DNA of 6,524 nucleotides from contig CALBTC010000307.1 in assembly GCA_937967805.1 (NCBI GenBank), positions 1 through 6,524 on the forward strand. The letters are read 5' to 3'. The notes under the pieces are model-generated. The model saw only the letters and a program-made list of their open reading frames with translations. It did no database searches and had not been told where the DNA came from. Within the stretch, counting starts at the first letter, position 1; every line of letters starts with the position of its first letter. The DNA is from an uncultured Anaerolineaceae bacterium (lineage in GTDB: Bacteria; Chloroflexota; Anaerolineae; Promineifilales; Promineifilaceae). A program made the position numbers and the translations under genes. Shown piece by piece: positions 1 to 5,128 of the stretch.

Positions 1-603
1 TGGGATTCGGCCGTGATCCAAAATGGCAGCCCTTCGACGGGCTCAGGGCAGGCTCTGGTCAATGGTGACTTTGAAGGCCCCTTTGTTTTACAAGATTCCA
101 TCACCGTGCCCGAAGGCTGGACGGCCTGGTATCAGGACAGCGGCAACACCCTGCCAGGCGGCCGTGACGTATACACCGTTTACGCCGCCTGGTCGGACAG
201 CGGTGGATACCCCTGGAGTGGTCCTGAAGCTGTCACGGCCAACCGCGAGCTTAGCGGCGGCACCACCGGCGCGATCCGGCCGGATGTCACGCCTATTATT
301 TCGATGGCCACTGAGCCACCATCGGTCAGCTTCTTTTATATCTACGAATCAGGCGACCCACCCGTGGACACCACCTTTCTGCGCTTTGGACGGCCGTATC
401 AGACCCAATGCGAGCTGGGCACAACCAGCTGCACCGATACCCCAGGCATTCCGCTGCTGCCGCGCAACGTCGTGCGCCCCAGCTATCGCCTGTTGGCCGC
501 CTCCGACCCTTTCAATCCGGATCGGGCCATCCTGACCTGGGATTCCCTGCAAACTGATGTCACCAACAAAGACGTGTACACCACCTATGTGGTACTGCGT
601 TAG
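1..603 (+). CDS. Exported protein of unknown function, 5'-partial (NGDFE-type N-terminal motif)
   Basis: The reading frame is open from the first base to a TAG stop, giving at least 200 residues. A GTG at 13 could be a start, but no ribosome binding site can be seen in the 12 bases before it and the frame continues upstream, so I treat the gene as cut by the edge. Residues 19-40 read ALVNGDFEG...VPEGWTAWY, an opening I associate with secreted beta-sandwich (carbohydrate-binding-like) proteins of Chloroflexota. The rest is rich in Thr, Pro, Gly and aromatic residues with two cysteines (about 137 and 144), as expected outside the cytoplasm. No catalytic motif is visible. Residues 11-18 (PSTGSGQA) are encoded by a dispersed repeat placed just before the NGDFE motif. 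The gene ends 10 bp before the next one, whose Shine-Dalgarno overlaps this stop, so they are probably co-transcribed. The function is unknown; surface or adhesion role is inference. Confidence 0.75.
   Translation, partial: WDSAVIQNGSPSTGSGQALVNGDFEGPFVLQDSITVPEGWTAWYQDSGNTLPGGRDVYTVYAAWSDSGGYPWSGPEAVTANRELSGGTTGAIRPDVTPIISMATEPPSVSFFYIYESGDPPVDTTFLRFGRPYQTQCELGTTSCTDTPGIPLLPRNVVRPSYRLLAASDPFNPDRAILTWDSLQTDVTNKDVYTTYVVLR
31..54 (+). repeat. Dispersed CCTTCGAC(n)CTCAGG repeat, copy 1, translated in frame
   Basis: The bases CCTTCGACGGGCTCAGGGCA and the following GGCT match a second copy at 5017-5055. Both share CCTTCGAC, then 3-4 variable bases, then CTCAGG, and both have a CTCAGG(G/A)CA(G/A)GC end. 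Here it encodes PSTGSGQA. From general knowledge, short repeats of this form are scattered through many Chloroflexota and some other bacterial genomes, both between and inside genes; the mobilising mechanism is not known to me. Confidence 0.65.
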
Positions 604-606
604 GAG
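602..606 (+). promoter_or_regulatory. Shine-Dalgarno AGGAG that fixes the start of the DUF11-like gene
   Basis: AGGAG overlaps the TAG stop of the upstream gene and lies 7 bases before ATG 614. An in-frame ATG at 557 would give 19 more residues but lies inside the upstream gene, has no comparable site, and would put a non-signal sequence before the hydrophobic leader. ATG 614 is therefore the better start. Confidence 0.8.
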
Positions 607-613
607 AAACGCC

Positions 614-1945
614 ATGACCAAACAACGCCTGCTGCTTTTTATATTGTTCCTGATCACCATTCCTGCACCAGTTACTTTCTTTATCTTACTGGACGTGGCC
701 CAAGGCGAAGACGAACCTACCGGCCTGGTTGTCACTGGGCCTGGGCAGCGGTACACAGAAAATATCCCCGTCTTTGATGTGCATGGTTTTGGCTACCAAC
801 CTGCCGTTTTGCCCGGTGCATTGGACACAACCAGCGCCACAGTTATTGAGCAGGGTGGGGGAAGCGACCCCAACAATCCCTATGCCGTTATCCGCAAAAA
901 CGGCCCCACTTTTCTCCATCCAGGTGCGACGGCCCACTACGAAATTGTGCTGGCCAACTACGAAAGCGTGACCCATGCCTACCAACTAACGGACACACTA
1001 CCGCAGCAGTTAGACTATGTCCCCGATTCAGCTACTGGTTTAGCCTACGACCCGGCCACGCGCACTCTGACCTGGCAAGGTGAATTGTCCCCTGGACATC
1101 TGGATTACATCATTGAAGAAAGCAACCTTGCGCTGCCCTACCTGGACCTGGCCGACTTTGGCGCAGTCAACTTGTGCGACGACTTCATCGCCAACGGTGA
1201 AGCCTGTGATGACGTCAGCGTGACCTTCAACCTGGGAGTCAATGGCTATACTACCAACCTGTACGGTGAAGTGTTGGGCCAGCTCACCGTCTCCTCCAAT
1301 GGCCTGATTCTCGCCTCCGACACGGCCGTTCCCAACCCATATTCCCATAACCAATGGCTGCCGGACGAAACCACGCCGGGTTTTGTCCTGGCTGGATTGT
1401 GGCGCGATATAGACATGGGCGGCGACACCCCGCAAAACGGCCGTTTTCACGCCGCCATTATCAGTGGGCTGATTGAAGGGCAAGACGTCTTCTACGCTCA
1501 ATGGCACGATGCATCCCAAGCGGGTGATCCCGATCTCACCGCCCGTCACGCCATTGCCTTGTTGCTAAATGGCGATGACAGTGCTGCGGCAGGCTCAGCC
1601 CAAGATATGGCTGACCATGCTTTCTTCATCTACGACAACATCTCCGACCCGGCCCAGTTAGTAGATCAAGGCTACACCATTGGTATTGCCGATAAGCTGG
1701 GCGCACGTGGCGTGACCTATGCCTATGCGCCGTGCTGTGGCGATACAAGGCCGCCGCAGGGCTACCCACCACCGGCTGGGACGACGCTGCATTTGCGGCC
1801 GGTGCTGTTCGGCGCGGAGAATGAATACAGCCGAACCTTTAACTATGAGGTGGTGGTCAACGAGCCGGTTCCAGAAAACGTCAGTGCGCTGGCAAACTTA
1901 CTTGCCCCTTGCAATTGGTGGGAGCGAGTGAGGGCTAGACGATGA
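614..1945 (+). CDS. Secreted DUF11-like surface protein
   Basis: 443 residues from ATG 614. Residues 1-4 (MTKQ) are followed by a strongly hydrophobic stretch to about 26, a signal peptide or uncleaved N-terminal anchor. Residues about 98-160 (HPGATAHYEIVLAN ... LTDTLPQQLDYVPDSATG ... LTWQGELSPG) have the pattern of the DUF11 beta-sandwich repeat found in large bacterial surface proteins. Residues about 165-420 hold a second all-beta region (GQLTVSSNGLILASD, WRDIDMGGDTPQNGRFHAAII) that looks like an exported jelly-roll module I cannot name; it ends in a second short DUF11-like strand (YSRTFNYEVVVNEPVPENVSAL). Cysteines occur at 188, 197, 374, 375 and 433, so disulfides are possible. No enzyme motif and no C-terminal anchor are seen. 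The stop overlaps the next start (ATGA), which suggests translational coupling. A role in surface contact is inferred from the fold class and neighbours only. Confidence 0.75.
   Translation: MTKQRLLLFILFLITIPAPVTFFILLDVAQGEDEPTGLVVTGPGQRYTENIPVFDVHGFGYQPAVLPGALDTTSATVIEQGGGSDPNNPYAVIRKNGPTFLHPGATAHYEIVLANYESVTHAYQLTDTLPQQLDYVPDSATGLAYDPATRTLTWQGELSPGHLDYIIEESNLALPYLDLADFGAVNLCDDFIANGEACDDVSVTFNLGVNGYTTNLYGEVLGQLTVSSNGLILASDTAVPNPYSHNQWLPDETTPGFVLAGLWRDIDMGGDTPQNGRFHAAIISGLIEGQDVFYAQWHDASQAGDPDLTARHAIALLLNGDDSAAAGSAQDMADHAFFIYDNISDPAQLVDQGYTIGIADKLGARGVTYAYAPCCGDTRPPQGYPPPAGTTLHLRPVLFGAENEYSRTFNYEVVVNEPVPENVSALANLLAPCNWWERVRARR
1434..1447. repeat. 14-bp perfect palindrome containing ACGGCCGT
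   Basis: AAAACGGCCGTTTT is its own reverse complement. It lies inside the DUF11-like gene and is the most extended of the nine ACGGCCGT sites in the window. It could be a protein-binding or methylation site; nothing in the sequence decides this. Confidence 0.8.
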
Positions 1946-3351
1946 GCAAACGTGTTTGGGCTCGCAGGCTGCTGATAAGCAGCCTGATTCTACTAACCAC
2001 GCTAGGCTGCGGCATCATCGGCTTTGTTGAGAATCCGGCTCCGCTAACCGGCCCGGCATACTGGGCAGCTGCCACAGGCGAACCCGGCCCAACGGTGACG
2101 ATCTTTCTAGGAACAACCACACCGGTTTATGAAGCGACGGTCGTTCCCGGTGAGATCACCACCACGCCGGCGTGGACGACGGTGACGCCACTGTTCCCGA
2201 GTACGCCCACGCCTTACTGGGTCACCACAACGCCATATGTCATTACCACCACCCCTGATGGCAGCCTGCCACCGACCACCACACCTGGCCTACCTCTCAT
2301 TGGCTACACCACACCGGAGCCGCTGGAGACGCCATATTACCGCGTGGGCACCTTTTACATGAACAGCGATGTTTACCTGGGTGGCCCGGATGGCCTGGTT
2401 TTTCGCCTCACTGGCCACGAAACCCAGCCCAGCCCTAACAATGACGCGGCCACCTATCACTTCATCACCATCCAGGTGACCAACTACAGTGGCGAAGAAG
2501 TGGTTGTGCCTGCCTCTGACGTATTCTTTGTCCGCCGCGTGCAGCAGGGTGAAACATTGCTGACCGGACGCTGGGTGCCACAAACTGAACCGCTCATTGC
2601 CCGCAGCCTACCGGCCTACGAGACGCAGCAGCTGACGCCCATTCCGCCAGATGGCGCACGTGAAATCGTGCTTGGTTTTGTTGTCCCTAACGGCGAGGTG
2701 CGCGAGTTGGGCCTCATCACCGACTGGAACCGTCCGGTGGAAGGTGGTCTGCCCGTCTGGTTTTACCTGGAAAATGACCCGCTAGGGCCGTTTACAGATG
2801 CCTTTCGACCCCCACTACCCACGCCGGTTGTCCTTGACGATGGCGGTACCCAATCCGGCAGTGGCGGCGAACCAGGCAGCGGCGATGGCCTGTGGCCTAC
2901 AACCGGTATTGTCACTCGCGGTTTTGGCTGCCATGAACTGTATACCGGCATTGACGGCACAGGGTTTGGTTGTCCCTCTGAGCGGCCCTGGTTTCACAAC
3001 GGCGTAGACATTGCCAACGCCCAGGGGACGCTGATCTGGTCGCCGGTGGACGGTGCCCTTGCTTTCGCCGGGCCTAACAGCACCGGCCCAGACTGTTCAG
3101 ATATTCCCGGCTCGCAGCCGCCCTACGAAGGCCTGGGCAACTACCAGCGCGTCAGCGGTGGTGGAACCCTCCATTATTTCGGCCATCTGAGTGGTTTCCT
3201 GGTGACTTCTGGACCTGTCAGCGCTGGTCAAAGCGTGGCCGAGATGGGTTCCACGGGCTGCAGCACGGGTAGCCACCTGCACTGGATTGTGTACCAAAAC
3301 GGCAACCTGATAGACCCGGCATTATGGGCCGGGCCAGGGCCAAATCCATAG
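1942..3351 (+). CDS. Probable lipoprotein with Thr/Pro stalk and C-terminal M23 (LytM) peptidase domain
   Basis: 469 residues. The start ATG overlaps the previous stop (ATGA), with GAGGG 7 bases upstream. Residues 1-22 form a signal peptide (basic MSKRVWARR, then LLISSLILLTT) ending TTLG-C23, a lipobox-like site, although Thr at -3 and Leu at -2 are not the usual residues. Residues about 50-131 are a Thr/Pro-rich, probably extended wall-spanning stalk. Residues about 132-280 form a beta-rich domain of DUF4352/Ig-like style (HFITIQVTNYSGEEVVVPAS). A Gly/Ser linker (301-317) leads to an M23 metallopeptidase domain (about 320-465) with the zinc motif HNGVD (H352, D356), HYFGHLS (H411, H415) and HLH (H445, H447). 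M23 enzymes cut peptidoglycan cross-bridges; the motifs are complete, so it should be active. Four cysteines in this domain (330, 344, 385, 440) could form disulfides. Cell-wall hydrolases accompany conjugation and secretion systems, which fits the context; ordinary wall remodelling is the alternative. Confidence 0.88.
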   Translation: MSKRVWARRLLISSLILLTTLGCGIIGFVENPAPLTGPAYWAAATGEPGPTVTIFLGTTTPVYEATVVPGEITTTPAWTTVTPLFPSTPTPYWVTTTPYVITTTPDGSLPPTTTPGLPLIGYTTPEPLETPYYRVGTFYMNSDVYLGGPDGLVFRLTGHETQPSPNNDAATYHFITIQVTNYSGEEVVVPASDVFFVRRVQQGETLLTGRWVPQTEPLIARSLPAYETQQLTPIPPDGAREIVLGFVVPNGEVRELGLITDWNRPVEGGLPVWFYLENDPLGPFTDAFRPPLPTPVVLDDGGTQSGSGGEPGSGDGLWPTTGIVTRGFGCHELYTGIDGTGFGCPSERPWFHNGVDIANAQGTLIWSPVDGALAFAGPNSTGPDCSDIPGSQPPYEGLGNYQRVSGGGTLHYFGHLSGFLVTSGPVSAGQSVAEMGSTGCSTGSHLHWIVYQNGNLIDPALWAGPGPNP

Positions 3352-3360
3352 GAGCGCGTT

Positions 3361-4209
3361 ATGGCCAGTAAAAAAGCAAAACGTCTGATCCAACTTGGCC
3401 TGCAGCCGGTGCTGCTGGGTCGCAGCGGTGATGACTTAAAACGACCATTACTGAAAGGCTGGCAAACGGCCGTCTATACCATAACCGACGTCGGTCGTTG
3501 GCCAAGCCGTCACAACCTGGGGATTCGCTGCGGCTGCCAACGGGATGGCCGGGCTCTGCTTGTCTTCGATTTTGACGAAGAAGCAGAGCGCGTTTTCCCC
3601 GACTGGTTGGGCCAGACGGCCTCCTTGATACACGAGCCACTGGTTATTGTGGCCAGTGGACGCGGCTACCACGTTTACTTCTACACCCATGAAGCCTATT
3701 CAGGCGGCACGCTGGCCGGTAGATATGGCGACGCTGCGCCGCCGGCCAACGGCCGTAAGCGGCTGTTTAAGTACATCGAAACGCTGGGCGAAGGGCGACA
3801 GGTCGTTTCGGCAGGCAGCCGCCACCCCTCCGGACGGCGGTACCGCTTCTACAGCCAGGCGACTTACGTAGATATTCCTCACCTGAGCGCAGAACAGTAC
3901 CAGCAGCTTGTCGCCCTCTCGCGCCGCTTTGACCAGCGCCCGAAGCAGCCGCCAAGAAACACAGCAGCCCAAGCCAAACAACTTCCCCGTTTGCTGCCTG
4001 GGGTAGATAACTGCCTGACTTACGCCCGACGCTTTTTAAGCAGCGCGGAGCAAGTGGAACGGAATGGGGATATTCGCTTCCTGGGCTACGGCGGTCTTTT
4101 AGTAACAGGAAACGGCCGTGGTTGGTACTCATTTAGTGACGAGTCAGGTGGCGGCCTACCCGAACTGATTGCCTGGCATCAGGCGCTGGTAGGGGAAGGA
4201 GCATGTTAG
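3361..4209 (+). CDS. Small bifunctional DNA primase/polymerase (Prim-Pol, AEP superfamily)
   Basis: 282 residues. AGGAG at 3350-3354 overlaps the upstream stop and lies 6 bases before the ATG. The N-terminal ~190 residues match Prim-Pol enzymes of plasmids, phages and integrative elements, which make primers and can extend DNA. They contain PLLKGWQ (29-35), NLGIRCG (52-58), the metal-binding motif LLVFDFD with D70 and D72, SGRGYHVYF (99-107), and the S-x-H motif in AGSRHPSGRRY (S153, H155). The third acidic residue is uncertain; D171 is a candidate. Residues about 190-210 form a Gln/Pro linker. Residues 235-275 (RFLGYGGLLVTGNGRGWYSF ... GGGLPELIAWHQ) resemble the small C-terminal segment of plasmid primases. 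No helicase domain is fused, unlike larger Prim-Pol replicases, and no signal peptide is present, so this is the one clearly cytoplasmic enzyme here. Its position between envelope genes suggests a mobile element that copies its own transferred strand (inference). Confidence 0.9.
   Translation: MASKKAKRLIQLGLQPVLLGRSGDDLKRPLLKGWQTAVYTITDVGRWPSRHNLGIRCGCQRDGRALLVFDFDEEAERVFPDWLGQTASLIHEPLVIVASGRGYHVYFYTHEAYSGGTLAGRYGDAAPPANGRKRLFKYIETLGEGRQVVSAGSRHPSGRRYRFYSQATYVDIPHLSAEQYQQLVALSRRFDQRPKQPPRNTAAQAKQLPRLLPGVDNCLTYARRFLSSAEQVERNGDIRFLGYGGLLVTGNGRGWYSFSDESGGGLPELIAWHQALVGEGAC
4191..4201 (+). promoter_or_regulatory. Double Shine-Dalgarno before the 45-codon gene
   Basis: AGGGGAAGGAG precedes ATG 4203. 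The AGGGG part is 7 bases from the start, a normal spacing, while AAGGAG is too close to act alone. It lies inside the end of the primase gene and supports real translation of the small downstream frame. Confidence 0.6.
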
Positions 4210-4340
4210 AGGCGCTGCTTATTGTCTGCCCGCTGATTATCCTGGGCATTCTCTTTTATCCCCGCCGCCCACGCTTCATCCGGCGCGTGGCGCGCAACCG
4301 CAACGGACAGCCCCGCTGGCGGGATCAGGAGTTGTATTGA
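4203..4340 (+). CDS. Small single-pass membrane protein, 45 residues
   Basis: The frame runs from ATG 4203 to TGA 4338-4340. It overlaps the end of the primase gene by 7 bp and its TGA overlaps the next ATG by one base (TGATG), so it fills exactly the gap between two confident genes. A purine-rich ribosome site precedes it. The protein starts MLEALLIVCPLIILGILFYP, one hydrophobic helix at about residues 4-19, followed by a basic segment RRPRFIRRVARNRNG and an ending RWRDQELY. By the positive-inside rule the N-terminus faces out and the basic tail stays in the cytoplasm. I do not recognise a family. Small single-helix proteins are common in secretion and conjugation operons as assembly factors, so that role is possible but unproven. 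Confidence 0.72.
   Translation: MLEALLIVCPLIILGILFYPRRPRFIRRVARNRNGQPRWRDQELY
4327..4331 (+). promoter_or_regulatory. Shine-Dalgarno AGGAG; start choice TTG 4337 or ATG 4340
   Basis: AGGAG lies 8 bases before ATG 4340 and 5 bases before an adjacent in-frame TTG at 4337. The ATG has the better codon and spacing and overlaps the previous TGA, so it is preferred; the two choices differ by one residue. Confidence 0.7.
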
Positions 4341-5128
4341 TGAGACTAAAACGACACTACTTCAGAATTAACTGGCCCAACTGGCGCAGACTGTTCCGAT
4401 ATTGGGTTTTGCTGGGCTGCTGCTGGGGCTGGGCCGTCTTGGCCGCTACCCAACCGGTGTCTGCCCAGACTGCCGAACTGGTTTCTCTGACGGTTAAGCT
4501 GCGCCACAGTGACGGAACGGCCGTTGTTGGCGAAACAATCATGTTGGAGAGGCTGCCTGAAGAAACACCGATTTCGCCAAACTGCATGACGGACGCCAGT
4601 GGGGGCTGTTCGTGGACCGTCGAGCGTGGCTTGTACCAATTATTGTTTGAACGGCCACTCGACGACATCTCATCCCTGGCTGTAGCTGAAGGTGGTTTGC
4701 GCGGCTTTGGCATTACGGTGGGCGATGCAAGCATTGCTTACCATTTCACCTTCCACAGCGACGGCCGTGTCTACTTCGATGCTGCCCCGGAAGCGGTCGT
4801 GCCTTCGCCTATTATTCCCGAAGGCGAGCTGCTTCACGGAGGCGTCGAGGCAACACCATCACCCAAACCGGCAGAAGGTATGGCCATTACGGCAACACCT
4901 TCCGCAGACGATGCTGCCAATCCAGATGATGACAACAAACGGCCAGCAACCGGCAGTTCCTGGCGCCTCATCCTGTTCATTGCCGGTGGCCTCAGCATTG
5001 GTGGCACGCTTCATCTCCTTCGACTGCGCTCAGGGCTTCGGCTCTCAGGACAAGCCCGGCCACGCCAACGCCGCAAGACAGACAACAAGCCAACTCCACC
5101 AAACAACCAGGAGGCTCAAGATGCTTGA
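4340..5128 (+). CDS. Exported, C-terminally anchored beta-sandwich protein of unknown function
   Basis: 262 residues. A basic N-region (MRLKRHYFRINWPNWRRLFR) leads to a hydrophobic core (about 21-36) and a likely signal peptidase site after SAQ (41-43). Residues about 45-105 (LTVKLRHSDGTAVVGETIMLER ... DASGGCSW) have the strand pattern of transthyretin/SdrB-like or carboxypeptidase-regulatory-like modules; C82 and C90 may pair. An acidic, Pro/Thr-rich linker (about 150-200) precedes RPATGSS (201-207), a hydrophobic segment (WRLILFIAGGLSIGGTLHLL, 208-227) and a basic tail. This resembles a sortase-type ending (motif, helix, basic residues), but Arg replaces the usual Leu of LPxTG and the tail is longer than usual, so a plain membrane anchor is equally likely. 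Part of the tail (about 226-239) is encoded by a dispersed repeat. The end overlaps the next gene by 8 bp. Function unknown. Confidence 0.78.
   Translation: MRLKRHYFRINWPNWRRLFRYWVLLGCCWGWAVLAATQPVSAQTAELVSLTVKLRHSDGTAVVGETIMLERLPEETPISPNCMTDASGGCSWTVERGLYQLLFERPLDDISSLAVAEGGLRGFGITVGDASIAYHFTFHSDGRVYFDAAPEAVVPSPIIPEGELLHGGVEATPSPKPAEGMAITATPSADDAANPDDDNKRPATGSSWRLILFIAGGLSIGGTLHLLRLRSGLRLSGQARPRQRRKTDNKPTPPNNQEAQDA
5017..5055 (+). repeat. Dispersed CCTTCGAC(n)CTCAGG repeat, copy 2, translated in frame
   Basis: CCTTCGACTGCGCTCAGG is followed by a degenerate second unit, CTTCGGCTCTCAGG, and then ACAAGC. Copy 1 lies at 31-54. The two copies share the flanking CCTTCGAC and CTCAGG blocks but differ in the middle (GGG against TGCG), and their ends both encode Ser-Gly-Gln-Ala. 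Here the repeat encodes the start of the basic cytoplasmic tail of the anchored protein, just after its membrane helix. Confidence 0.65.
5109..5114 (+). promoter_or_regulatory. Consensus Shine-Dalgarno AGGAGG for the polytopic membrane gene
   Basis: AGGAGG lies 6 bases before ATG 5121, inside the end of the upstream gene. It is the strongest ribosome site in the window and fixes the start of the last gene. Confidence 0.85.

Noticed and set aside
23..535. 170-codon + strand frame overlapping the first gene
   Set aside because: Its translation is Arg/Pro/Ser-rich and looks like an out-of-frame reading; the overlapping frame has the NGDFE motif and ends at a ribosome site for the next gene.
557..613. 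Upstream ATG extending the DUF11-like gene by 19 residues
   Set aside because: It overlaps the previous gene, lacks a good ribosome site and would bury the signal peptide; ATG 614 has AGGAG at proper spacing.
1040..1549. 169-codon open frame on the - strand
   Set aside because: Antisense to the DUF11-like gene; no ribosome site or domain seen. The + strand frame carries the signal peptide and surface-domain pattern.
2090..2335. Possible tandem repeat or microsatellite of ACC/ACG triplets
   Set aside because: It is the Thr/Pro-rich stalk of the lipoprotein; the units are irregular and explained by amino acid composition.
3767..4132. 121-codon open frame on the - strand inside the primase gene
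   Set aside because: The primase frame shows the full set of recognisable motifs, and the antisense translation has none.
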